Shown here: piece after piece, positions 46,059 to 54,393 of the stretch
Numbering within the stretch: position 1 is the stretch's first letter
Layout: each line of letters starts with the position of its first letter
Source: Paenibacillus ginsengihumi DSM 21568
GTDB taxonomy: Bacteria; Bacillota; Bacilli; Paenibacillales; NBRC-103111
Direction: 5' to 3'
DNA: 64,000 nucleotides
NCBI RefSeq assembly: GCF_000380965.1
Contig: NZ_KB905566.1
Location: 1 to 64,000 of the forward strand
Notes under the pieces: model-generated
Databases searched by the model: none
What the model saw: the letters and a program-made list of their open reading frames with translations, nothing else
What the model was told of the DNA's origin: nothing
Position numbers and translations under genes: made by a program

Positions 46059-46106
46059 ATCTATGCGGAAATGTACAGAGCTCAGTCTCAATGGTATGTG
46101 GCATAA
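46059..46106 (+). pseudogene. 3'-terminal remnant of a second ABC exporter gene
   Basis: These 16 codons encode IYAEMYRAQSQWYVA and a stop, identical in protein to the end of the exporter gene at 30613-32475 (32428-32475). The DNA differs at about six positions, all synonymous or in the stop codon, so this is a diverged homologue and not a fresh duplication. Upstream similarity stops within a few codons. It marks the right boundary of the AT-rich island. Confidence 0.8.
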
Positions 46107-46121
46107 GGTTGGTGAAACTTA

Positions 46122-46840
46122 ATGCATAAGCTCAAGGCCGTCCTGTTCGACCTGGACAACACGCTGTTTGATTTCGCAGAATGGTGGGATAAAAGTTTGT
46201 GTGCGGCCTTTCGATCCTACCCGCCTACGGCTTCCCTGGATCAAGAGAAAGTCATCCGGTCGTTTCGGCATGTTAGCGATCAGCTTTGGACGCTGTACCT
46301 TCAAAAAAAGATCAGTTTGTCTGCATTTCGCCACGACGCGCCGAGGCCTGCCTGAAGCAATTTGATCCGGATATTTCCGAACAGGATGTAACCGAATTTC
46401 TTCATTATTTCGAAGAAGTCAGCCTGCAATCGCTGAATCCTAATGAAGATGTTTTGAATATGATTCGCGACTTGAAAAGCCGATTCATAACGGGCATCGT
46501 GACCAATGGCACCGGGAAGCAGCAACTCGAAAAAATGAACCGGCTCGGACTTCATGACGTTATTTCGCCGAATGCCATTTTTATATCCGAGCAAATCGGT
46601 CACCAAATACCGGCACTGCCGTTCTTTCAGAAGGTTTGTTCCTCTTTGCATATCAGACCGGAGGAGATAATCGTTGTCGGCGACTCCTGGGAAATGGACA
46701 TCGTAGGAGCCATAGAAGCGGGAATGCATGCGGTTTGGCTGCGAACCAAGAGTCAGGAGCCCGGCACTTCGCATCAGCCTTTCGCTGTCATTGACCGGAT
46801 TACGGAGCTGAGAAATGTGCTCAGTCATACCAACGGTTGA
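46122..46840 (+). pseudogene. HAD-family phosphatase with a frameshift
   Basis: It opens MHKLKAVLFDLDNTLFDF, the HAD catalytic motif I (DLDNT), and after a frame change at about 46330-46345 continues RRAEACLKQFD, GIVTNGTGKQQLEKM (motif II) and IIVVGDSWEMDIVGAIEAG (motif IV). All catalytic motifs are present but split across two frames, so the gene is either recently inactivated or contains a sequencing error. It is closest to subfamily IA nucleotidase-like phosphatases. It lies just outside the island boundary, so it may originally have followed the ABC exporter pair directly. Confidence 0.75.
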
Positions 46841-46897
46841 ACTTCGCTCCATTCTCTCCCGTCTAATGGGTAAAACCTTATACGGGAGGTATACTCC

Positions 46898-47896
46898 TTG
46901 AAAAAAAGCGCTTGGCTGATCGGAGCGGCGGCTCTTTGCGTCGGTATATCGGGGCTCGCCTATGCATCCAACCCGATTCAATTGGCGGTTAACGGAAAAA
47001 CGATCGAAACGGATGTGCCTCCGGAAATCAAGGACGGGTATACGATGGTTCCTGTGCGCTCGATTGCCGAGGCGCTGGGGGCGAAGGTGAACTGGAATGA
47101 GGAGCGGCAGACCGTCCGCATTGAGTCGGATTGGGAGCAGCAAATTTCCCTTCTGCAGCAGGGCTACGCGTCCCGAACGCCGCAGGAAGCGGCGCAGACC
47201 TGGGCGGAAGCGGTCAAAAACCGCAACGGCGCCGTCCAGTTCGCTGTGCTGTCCCCTGAGCTAAAGGAACAGACAAGAGAGCATTATGAGCGAATCCATT
47301 GGGTTACCGGCATATCCAGCCCGTGGGTCGAGCAGTTTCAAATCGCGGACGAGCGGGAAGCCGGAGAACACCGATGGGAATTCGACCTTGAGTTTCAAAT
47401 GAAGACGTCGACCGGCAGTGCCGGCCTTGCAACGGCCAGACTAACCGCGGAACAAATCGAAGGAACATGGTACATTACCCAGGTGTTAGGCGGTACGGAC
47501 GGCGTACCGAACGTTGCTCCTGACGACATCCGGACGGACGCCGCGGAAGTGCGGGCGGTGGTGAAGAAGCTGAAGCTGGATGTATCTCAAACGGACATCG
47601 GTCAAATATTCGGACAACAGTATGCGAAGGTTGTCGCCGCCTTGGACGGCAGCAGCATGTGGCGGTACGATTTTGTCGATCATCAAGGATATATCGCGAA
47701 GGCAGCGTCCGACGGGACCAACGTGATGGACGATGTCGACCGGTCCGGGCTGGAAAGCGGCGCGCTTCGCATGCAGCTGTTTGTAGAATGGGATGCGGAC
47801 GGTCGCGTTCGGGAGTATTCTTTGTATTATTTGGACAGAGACGGAAGCATAGCCAACTACCGGCTGTATGCGGACGGAAAGATTCAATTGAAGTAA
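46898..47896 (+). CDS. Exported stalk-domain (copper amine oxidase N-like) protein
   Basis: The 332-residue protein starts at a TTG preceded by GGGAGG. It has a signal peptide (KKSAWLIGAAALCVGISGLAYA) and then a stalk domain: IQLAVNGKTIETDVPPEIKD followed by YTMVPVRSIAEALGAKVNWN. The remaining 230 residues have repeated aromatic strands and no recognised catalytic site. Proteins with this domain are abundant at the surface of Paenibacillus-like bacteria. A bidirectional hairpin follows the gene. Confidence 0.8.
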   Translation: MKKSAWLIGAAALCVGISGLAYASNPIQLAVNGKTIETDVPPEIKDGYTMVPVRSIAEALGAKVNWNEERQTVRIESDWEQQISLLQQGYASRTPQEAAQTWAEAVKNRNGAVQFAVLSPELKEQTREHYERIHWVTGISSPWVEQFQIADEREAGEHRWEFDLEFQMKTSTGSAGLATARLTAEQIEGTWYITQVLGGTDGVPNVAPDDIRTDAAEVRAVVKKLKLDVSQTDIGQIFGQQYAKVVAALDGSSMWRYDFVDHQGYIAKAASDGTNVMDDVDRSGLESGALRMQLFVEWDADGRVREYSLYYLDRDGSIANYRLYADGKIQLK

Positions 47897-47915
47897 TGGC
47901 TTAAACGCAACAATT

Positions 47916-47949
47916 CCAAAAAGCTGGCGTGCATGCGCTGGCTTTTTGG
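47916..47949. terminator. Bidirectional hairpin terminator
   Basis: CCAAAAAGC (47916-47924) pairs with GCTTTTTGG (47941-47949), and the loop can extend pairing (TGGCG/CGCTG). A-rich and T-rich arms serve both strands: the stalk-domain gene on one side and the remnant minus-strand gene on the other. Confidence 0.65.
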
Positions 47950-47953
47950 CATA

Positions 47954-48161
47954 TCAGCAGGATGGTTCGATATGATAAACCTTGATTTTGCCCCAGACGC
48001 TTTTCCAATTCTTCTTGGCAATGCGTTCCTCGTATATTTTCGCTCTTTCTTCCGTTTCTCTACAAATCAAGTGATTTGGCGCTGCGCAGTACCTCCATCA
48101 TCCACTCGTCAGCTTGTACAAGTTGAATGATGTCCTGCTCATTTTGTAATTTCAAAATCAT
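47954..48161 (-). pseudogene. Internally deleted nucleotidyltransferase-family gene
   Basis: On the minus strand, an ATG at 48161 after GAGGGAG opens MILKLQNEQDIIQLVQADEW and continues MMEVLRSAKSLDL before a stop at 48060. This matches my memory of the N-terminus of the COG3575-type nucleotidyltransferase family. Immediately afterwards, in another frame, ERAKIYEERIAKKNWKSVWG and KIKVYHIEPSC encode what looks like the C-terminus of the same family, ending at 47954. The middle of about 130 residues is missing, so this is a deletion relic. Confidence 0.55.
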
Positions 48162-48239
48162 CGCTCCCTCGAACATATATTCTTATTATACCTGATAATA
48201 AAATAATGGGAAGTCTTTACATTCCCGCGAGCATAACAA

Positions 48240-48280
48240 AATATGCGGGGTTTGGCTGCATTTCAATGGAATATGCGGGG
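48240..48280 (+). promoter_or_regulatory. Pair of 11-bp direct repeats 30 bp apart, possible operator
   Basis: AATATGCGGGG occurs at 48240-48250 and again at 48270-48280, start-to-start spacing 30 bases (about three helical turns). It lies about 215 bases before the sugar-binding lipoprotein start. Such phased direct repeats fit binding of an AraC-type or response regulator dimer; no regulator gene is adjacent. The rest of 48162-48494 holds nothing else I can identify. Confidence 0.4.
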
Positions 48281-48494
48281 AATAAAGCACATTTTTTTGA
48301 TAATGTAACCGTATACAGCGCGATTGCGCCGTTTTTTAGCAGAGAGGGGGCCAAATGGCCAAAGCGAAGCTGAAGTTTCCGCTTAAGAATCGGAACATTG
48401 GGGGGAAGGGTGAACCGCCTTTAAAACCGGAGTATACACAAAAATAAGAAGTCGGTCGCGCGTGGTTAGTCATATTAAAGAAGGGGTGTTCAAA

Positions 48495-49823
48495 TTGATA
48501 CGCAAGCTGAAATATTGTATGTTGATTGGCGCCATAGCATGGTTGCCGGCCTGCAGCGGCGGAAGCGGAGGACCCTCCGGCCCGTCCGATGGAGGAAATG
48601 CGGAGAAGCCGTCCGATGAACCGGTCGAGCTCGTCTTTTATTCGATCGCCCGCGACAGCGAGGAGTCGTTCAATGAACGGATGGGCAACGATATTCGGCA
48701 AAAATTCCCCAACGTGACCATTAAGTACATCCAGAGGACGGCCGGGGAAACCGATTTGGAGCAAATTTTGCTCACCGATCAGAAGATCGATATGATTTGG
48801 GGATCGCAAGCGACATGGGGGAGCGTCCTGAAATACGGCCTGGAGTACGATATGACGGAGCTCATCAAGAAGCACGACGTGGATCTGAGCCGAATCGAGC
48901 CCGGGCTCGTCGAGGCCATCAAGCAAAGAAGCGATGGCGGCATGTACGGAATCCCATACGAGAACAGCACGATGGCTATCTATTACAACAAAGATATTTT
49001 CGATAAATTCGGGGTCGAATATCCGAAGGACGGGATGACTTGGGACGAATTTTACGAGCTTGCCCGCAAGGTGACTGGCTCCATCGACGGTCAAGACTAC
49101 ATCGGATATTCTCCGTCGCAAAACCATATGGTGCTCATGAATCCTTACTCACTGCCGCTGATCGATCCGGCGACAGGGCGATCCACGTATGGCGACGTGA
49201 GGTGGAAAACGATCCTGGAAACGGAGCTGCTCCGCTTCGCCAAGGACCCCGTCTACAAATCGGCCATGGACAAATACAGAAAAGGAAAGCTGCCGGATAC
49301 GAACACATTCCTCAAAGACCGGGTCGTTGCGATGTATCCCGGAGGGCCGCTGACGCCGATCGTGCTGGCCAGCGAAATGGCCGCTTTCAATTGGGATCTC
49401 GTAGCCGCGCCGACATACGAGGACCGGCAAGGTACCGGCTTCCAGTCTTATCCGAACTATATAAGCATCACCAATATGAGCGAGCATAAGGATGAGGCTA
49501 TGGAGGTGATCAAGTTTTTAATCTCCGATGAATACCAGACGAAGCTGTCCCGGTCGGGCAACATGACGGTGCTTCGGAACGAACAGATTCAAAAGCAGAT
49601 GGGCGAAGACGGCGCCTTCAAAGGCAAAAATTACAGCGCGTACTTTTATAACAAGCTGGCGCCAATTGCCCAGGGAGCCAATGTCCAAACCGACAAGGAC
49701 CCGCTCTATTCCATCACCAACCGGTTAGTTCCGATCATCAACGGGGAAATCGACATCAATACGGCTTTGCGCCAGGCAGAGGAAGAGGTCAATATGGGGA
49801 TTAAAGCGGTATCGAGCAGATAA
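48495..49823 (+). CDS. Family 1 sugar-binding lipoprotein without local permeases
   Basis: The protein has about 442 residues from the TTG at 48495, which has AAGGGGTG seven bases upstream; an upstream in-frame GTG lacks a site. The signal peptide ends LPAC, a lipobox, followed by a Gly/Ser linker. The body has typical binding-protein features (YGIPYENSTMAIYYNKDIFD, RVVAMYPGGPLTPIVLA). No permease gene is adjacent; the next gene is a rhamnogalacturonan lyase-like enzyme, so this may deliver its products to the YteP/YtcP-like permeases at 14.7-16.6 kb or to a transporter elsewhere. Confidence 0.85.
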   Translation: MIRKLKYCMLIGAIAWLPACSGGSGGPSGPSDGGNAEKPSDEPVELVFYSIARDSEESFNERMGNDIRQKFPNVTIKYIQRTAGETDLEQILLTDQKIDMIWGSQATWGSVLKYGLEYDMTELIKKHDVDLSRIEPGLVEAIKQRSDGGMYGIPYENSTMAIYYNKDIFDKFGVEYPKDGMTWDEFYELARKVTGSIDGQDYIGYSPSQNHMVLMNPYSLPLIDPATGRSTYGDVRWKTILETELLRFAKDPVYKSAMDKYRKGKLPDTNTFLKDRVVAMYPGGPLTPIVLASEMAAFNWDLVAAPTYEDRQGTGFQSYPNYISITNMSEHKDEAMEVIKFLISDEYQTKLSRSGNMTVLRNEQIQKQMGEDGAFKGKNYSAYFYNKLAPIAQGANVQTDKDPLYSITNRLVPIINGEIDINTALRQAEEEVNMGIKAVSSR

Positions 49824-49973
49824 GCGGGCTGGACGGCTCGGCAGTGCAGACCTTGTGCGCGGCCTTGGCCGTACGCCGCTTCCGCGCTCGCTGCATCCGC
49901 GTCAAGGAGCGGAAGCGGAGCAGCGTCCAGGCGGATGAATACAGACAAGCGATCAATGGAGAGGAGAAACCGT

Positions 49974-52589
49974 ATGGTTAGCAATACTGCTGTCAATGTA
50001 AGCTGGCTTGGAGGAAGAAAAATATCCCCTGCCGGAAGCGGAGTGACGTGGGGCATTCCGTGGAAAAAGGGCGAGCTGCGGCGGGAGGAAAGTCTAACGC
50101 TGACGGACGCCGCCGGCCGGCGCGTGCCGCTGCAGAGCTGGAGCGCGGCGTATTGGCCGGACGGCAGCGTCAAGTGGAGCGCCCATGCCGCGTCCTTCCT
50201 TGCCGGCGTGAACGCCGCCGATACGTTCGTCGTAACGAAGGGAGAGCCGCCCTCTCCCGAGACTCCGGTGCAGGTGCGCGTGGAGAACGAATACATCGAG
50301 GTGAATACGGGCTTGGTGGTGTGCCGGGTGAACCGTTCGGGGGGCGAGGTGATCCGCTCGATTCACCGGGGCGAGACGCTCGCCTGCTCCGGCGGCCGGC
50401 TCGTCGCCATTCGCGAGGAGCGGATGAATGACGCCGGCTGGCGCGCCTGCAGGGAGCAGGATTTCGCGAGCAGCGTCGCCGATGCAGTTGTCGAGCAGAG
50501 CGGGCCGGTACGCGCCGTCGTCAAGGTGCAGGGCAGGCACCGGGCGGTCACCGCTTCCCGGGAGTGGCTTCCATTTACGCTGCGGCTGTATTTTTATGCA
50601 GGCCTTGCACAGATTCGGCTCGTCCATTCCTTCGTATACGACGGCAATCCGCACCAGGATGCGATCAAAGGGCTCGGCATCTCCTTCTCGCTGCCGATGA
50701 GCGGACCGCTTTACAACCGGCATATCCGTTTCGGCGGAGACACCGGTATGTTCAGCGAATCGCCCAAGCACCTCATGACGTTCCGCACCAAAGGAAAGTA
50801 CGAGGAGCTGTTCCGGCAGCAGACGGCCGGGGAGCGGATCGCCTTCGATCCGCTTGAGGATGCCGGGTTCACGGAGCTTTTGGACGATGCGGCGGTATGG
50901 GACGATTTCAAGCTCGTTCAGAGCGCTCCGGATTATTACGAAATCGCCAAGCGGACGCAGGAAGCGTGCTGCTGGCTGAAGGCGGGCAGCGGCAATCGCT
51001 CCATGGGCGTCGCCTACGCGGGGAGCGAAAGCGGCGGTCTGGCCGCGGCCGTGAGGAACTTTTGGCGCAAATATCCGTCGTCGCTGGCCGTAAGCCATAT
51101 GGCCCGGGCAACGGCCGAGCTGACGGTATGGTTCTGGTCCCCGGACGCGCAGGCGATGGACTTGCGCCATTACGATACGAAGACGCATCGGCTGTCTTCC
51201 TATGAAGGCTTTGATGAAATGCGCAGCACGCCTTACGGCATCGCCAACACGAGCGAACTGACGCTGTACTGCTTCGAGCAGACGCCGGATGCGCAGCAGC
51301 TGAAGGCGATCGCCGAGGCAGCGGATGCGCCGCCGCTGCTCGTCTGTAAGCCGCAGCATTATCATGATGCCAGGGCGTTCGGCCTGTGGAGCCTGCCGGA
51401 CCGCGGCACGCCGCTCAAGGCGCAGCTGGAGGACCGGCTGGACGGGCTGATCGAGTTCTACAAGACGGAGATCGAGCAGCGCAAATGGTACGGCTTTTGG
51501 GACTACGGCGATGTCATGCACAGCTACGATCCGACCCGCCACGTCTGGCGCTACGACGTCGGGGGATGCGCCTGGCAAAATACCGAGCTCGCGCCGAACA
51601 TGTGGCTCTGGTACATGTTCCTCCGTTCGGGCCGCGAGGATATTTTCCGCCTGGCGGAGGCGATGACGCGGCATACGAGCGAGGTCGACATGTACCATAT
51701 CGGCGAATACGCCGGCCTCGGCTCGCGGCACAACGTTATCCATTGGGGCTGCGGCTGCAAGGAAGCGCGCATCGCGATGGCGGGGCTGCACCGCTACTAT
51801 TATTATTTGACGGCGGACGAGCGGATCGGAGACATTATGAACGAAGTGGTCGATGCCGACTATACGACCGTGCATTTGGACCCGATGCGCTCCTATTATC
51901 CGAAGGACGAATTCCCGACGCATACCCGCGTCGGCCCCGATTGGGCGGCGTTCAGCTCCAATTGGATGACGCGCTGGGAACGTTATGAGGATACGCGGTA
52001 TCGCGACAAGCTGCTGGTCGGCATTCGAGATATCAAAAGCATGCCGTTCCGCCTCAGGACGGGGCCGGTCTACGGCTACGATCCGGCAACCGGCCGGCTC
52101 ATGCATTTCGGCGACGATAACTGGGGCCGGACGTTGGCCGTCTGCATGGGAGGGCCGCAGGTATGGTTCGAGCTGGCGGACATGCTGGAAGACCCGGAAT
52201 GGGAGGACATGATGGCCGAGTTCGGCGAGTTTTACCTGCTGAGCAAGGAGGAGAAGGCGGAGCAGACCGGCGGAGCGATCCAGCAGGGCAACTGGGGGCA
52301 CCCGGTGCTGGCCGCCGGCATGATCGCCTACGGCGCATATCTCCGCAACAACAAGGAGCTCGCCCGCAAAGTATGGGACATCCTGCTGGAGGAGCCGTTC
52401 ACGGCGCGGATCGCTCGGCCCGATGACGTAGACGGACTCGAATATATCCGGCCGCTGCAGGAAATCGCCAATGCAGGCACGAATACCGCCTCGCAGTGGT
52501 CGCTCAACACGATTCTCAGCCTGGAGCTGCTGTCGGATTGGCTGCCGGAAGACCGCCCGGAAGCGTCCTGCCAGGAAGCGCCGGTATAG
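49974..52589 (+). CDS. YetA-like exo-rhamnogalacturonan lyase family protein
   Basis: The protein has about 871 residues from the ATG at 49974, which has GGAGAGG upstream. The N-terminal domain (VNVSWLGGRKISPAGSGVTW, LPLQ-like repeats of strand and AYWPDGSVKWSAHAA) is typical of the exo-rhamnogalacturonan lyase (PcRGLX/YetA) architecture. A helical barrel follows, with YGFWDYGDVMHSYDPTRHVW and HNVIHWGCGCKEARIAMAG. There is no signal peptide, so it acts inside the cell on imported oligosaccharides. It follows the orphan binding protein and complements the GH105 hydrolase at 20.7 kb. Confidence 0.8.
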   Translation: MVSNTAVNVSWLGGRKISPAGSGVTWGIPWKKGELRREESLTLTDAAGRRVPLQSWSAAYWPDGSVKWSAHAASFLAGVNAADTFVVTKGEPPSPETPVQVRVENEYIEVNTGLVVCRVNRSGGEVIRSIHRGETLACSGGRLVAIREERMNDAGWRACREQDFASSVADAVVEQSGPVRAVVKVQGRHRAVTASREWLPFTLRLYFYAGLAQIRLVHSFVYDGNPHQDAIKGLGISFSLPMSGPLYNRHIRFGGDTGMFSESPKHLMTFRTKGKYEELFRQQTAGERIAFDPLEDAGFTELLDDAAVWDDFKLVQSAPDYYEIAKRTQEACCWLKAGSGNRSMGVAYAGSESGGLAAAVRNFWRKYPSSLAVSHMARATAELTVWFWSPDAQAMDLRHYDTKTHRLSSYEGFDEMRSTPYGIANTSELTLYCFEQTPDAQQLKAIAEAADAPPLLVCKPQHYHDARAFGLWSLPDRGTPLKAQLEDRLDGLIEFYKTEIEQRKWYGFWDYGDVMHSYDPTRHVWRYDVGGCAWQNTELAPNMWLWYMFLRSGREDIFRLAEAMTRHTSEVDMYHIGEYAGLGSRHNVIHWGCGCKEARIAMAGLHRYYYYLTADERIGDIMNEVVDADYTTVHLDPMRSYYPKDEFPTHTRVGPDWAAFSSNWMTRWERYEDTRYRDKLLVGIRDIKSMPFRLRTGPVYGYDPATGRLMHFGDDNWGRTLAVCMGGPQVWFELADMLEDPEWEDMMAEFGEFYLLSKEEKAEQTGGAIQQGNWGHPVLAAGMIAYGAYLRNNKELARKVWDILLEEPFTARIARPDDVDGLEYIRPLQEIANAGTNTASQWSLNTILSLELLSDWLPEDRPEASCQEAPV

Positions 52590-52607
52590 TTGCGGCGCGG
52601 CCCGGCG

Positions 52608-52780
52608 GGGGCGAAAGGGTGAAAGGCGAAGAGGCGAAAGGCGAAGAGGCGAAAGGCGAAAGGTGAAAAGGTGAAAGGTGAAAAGGTGAAAGGGCGAAAA
52701 GGCGAAAAGGCGAAAGGTGAAAGGGTGAAAGGCGAAGAGGTGAAAGGAGAAAGGTGAAAGGTGAAAGGGCGAAAAGGCGA
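52608..52780. repeat. Degenerate GGYGAAA heptamer/octamer array
   Basis: About 170 bases consist of roughly two dozen copies of a 7-8 base unit GGCGAAA or GGTGAAA with an occasional extra A or G. One strand is strongly purine-rich. It lies between the ends of two convergent genes. Open frames across it, encoding Ser-Pro-Phe repeats on one strand, look like artefacts of the repeat. The other part of the 52590-52943 gap has no gene. Confidence 0.85.
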
Positions 52781-52943
52781 ATGCCCCCGCACTGTCGCCA
52801 GCGTGCAGGTTTGGCGCATACCGATAAAAAACCTCGCCGAAGCGAGGTTGAGCTTGCCCATATGGCGGCGACCCGCAGGCAAAATATCAGCGGCCGGTCC
52901 GAAGGGGGCTGCCGGCGGCGAGAAATTCGCTCGCCAGCGGCGG

Positions 52944-54329
52944 CTAACTCCACAGCCGGTCATTGCTGTAGTAATGGTTCCACTGCTCCGTCTCTTCCCA
53001 CAGGCCGGGGATCGCGGGATGCAGGTGCTGGGCGATCACCTCGTCGTTCAACTCCTCGATGCCGAGCCCCGGCGCGTCGGGGACGGCGATATACCCGTTC
53101 TGGAGCAGCGGCTTCGGCAGCTTACTGATAATGATGTCGTCCCACCAATCGACATCGTTGGAATGAAACTCGAGCGCCAGGAAATTTTCCGTCGCGGCGG
53201 CGACGTGGACGGCGGCCAGGCAGGCGATCGGGCTCTCGGCCATATGGATCGCCATGGCCACGCCGTGATCCTGGGCCATGTCGCCGATCTTCTTCGTCTC
53301 CAGGATGCCGCCGGCGCTGAGCACGTCCGGATGGATGACCGATACGCCGCCGGATTCGATAAGCGGCCGGAAGTTTTCCTTCAAGTAGATGTCCTCGCCC
53401 GTACAGATGGGGGTGGTGACGGCGTTCGCCAGCCGCACGTACTGCTCCGTATACTGCCACGGAATCATGTCCTCCATCCAGGCGAGATTGTACTTGTCGA
53501 TCCGCCGCCCGAGCTTGATGCAATCCTCGACGCCGATATGGCCGAAGTGGTCGATGGCGATCGGCACCTCATAGCCGACGACAGAGCGGACGTCGGCGAC
53601 GTACTGCTCCAGCACGTCCAGTCCCTTCTCCGTAATATGAATGCCCGTGAACGGATGGGCGATGTTGTGCAGGTCGTACATCCTGCTGCGCAGCTGCCGA
53701 ATCTCCTGCTCGGACAGGCCTGCGCTCGCCCGGTTGCGCCACCGCTGCGATACGTCGCGGAGCTCTTCCATGAACCCGAGCGGGGCGCTGACGGTGCCGG
53801 GCTCGCCGGCGAGAATGCCGAGGCCGAGGTCCATTTTCAGGAAGGTGAATCCTTTGTCCATCCGTTTCTTGAGCGCCTGTCCCATGGCCAGCCCCGTGTT
53901 TTTGCCCTCGACGTCGGTATCGCAGTACATGCGGATGCGGTCGCGGAATTTGCCGCCGAGCATCTGGTAGATGGGGATGCCGTACGCCTTGCCGGCGATG
54001 TCCCAGAGCGCGATCTCGATGCCGCTGACGCCGCCGCCCTGCCGGGCGTGGCCGCCGAACTGCTTGATGCGCCGGAACAGCTTGTCGATCTGGCACGGGT
54101 TCTCGCCGAGCAGGCGGCTTTTGAGCTGCAGGGCGTACAGCTTATCCGCGCCATCGCGCACCTCGCCGAAGCCGACCAGCCCCTGGTTCGTATACACCTT
54201 GATCAGGCTGCAATGCATCGGCGCGCCGACGATATCGGCGAAGCGAATATCGGTTATGCGCAGCTCGGACGGGCGGGAATGCGTGTTGACATGAGCCAGC
54301 GTCGACTCGAACGTTTCCTGTTGGATCAT
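52944..54329 (-). CDS. Enolase-superfamily sugar-acid dehydratase (mandelate racemase/muconate lactonising group)
   Basis: The 461-residue enzyme starts at the ATG at 54329 after AAGGGG. The superfamily metal ligands can be placed: Asp in VPIAIDHFGHIG, Glu in LAWMEDMIPW and Glu in TPICTGEDIYL, with a catalytic histidine in AMAIHMAESP and a basic residue in FTFLKMDLGLG. The capping domain (QGLVGFGEVRDGADKLYA, QGGGVSGIEIALWDIAGKAY) is standard. Such enzymes dehydrate aldonic or aldaric acids. It is the last gene of a minus-strand operon with two dehydrogenases and a mannonate dehydratase homologue. The exact sugar acid is not determinable here. Confidence 0.8.
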   Translation of the reverse strand: MIQQETFESTLAHVNTHSRPSELRITDIRFADIVGAPMHCSLIKVYTNQGLVGFGEVRDGADKLYALQLKSRLLGENPCQIDKLFRRIKQFGGHARQGGGVSGIEIALWDIAGKAYGIPIYQMLGGKFRDRIRMYCDTDVEGKNTGLAMGQALKKRMDKGFTFLKMDLGLGILAGEPGTVSAPLGFMEELRDVSQRWRNRASAGLSEQEIRQLRSRMYDLHNIAHPFTGIHITEKGLDVLEQYVADVRSVVGYEVPIAIDHFGHIGVEDCIKLGRRIDKYNLAWMEDMIPWQYTEQYVRLANAVTTPICTGEDIYLKENFRPLIESGGVSVIHPDVLSAGGILETKKIGDMAQDHGVAMAIHMAESPIACLAAVHVAAATENFLALEFHSNDVDWWDDIIISKLPKPLLQNGYIAVPDAPGLGIEELNDEVIAQHLHPAIPGLWEETEQWNHYYSNDRLWS

Positions 54330-54393
54330 GCGAATGTCCCCTTTTCCTAAAAAGTGGATTGCTTTTTCGGTTCCGCGAACAAGGAATCTTGCC

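Noticed and set aside
50094-52301. A 735-codon minus-strand frame opposite the YetA-like gene
   Set aside because: Same antisense composition artefact; no family features, whereas the plus strand has a continuous recognisable enzyme.
52608-52963. Protein with Ser-Pro-Phe repeats encoded across the GGYGAAA array
   Set aside because: The frame is produced by the simple repeat, overlaps two real gene ends and lacks a ribosome site.
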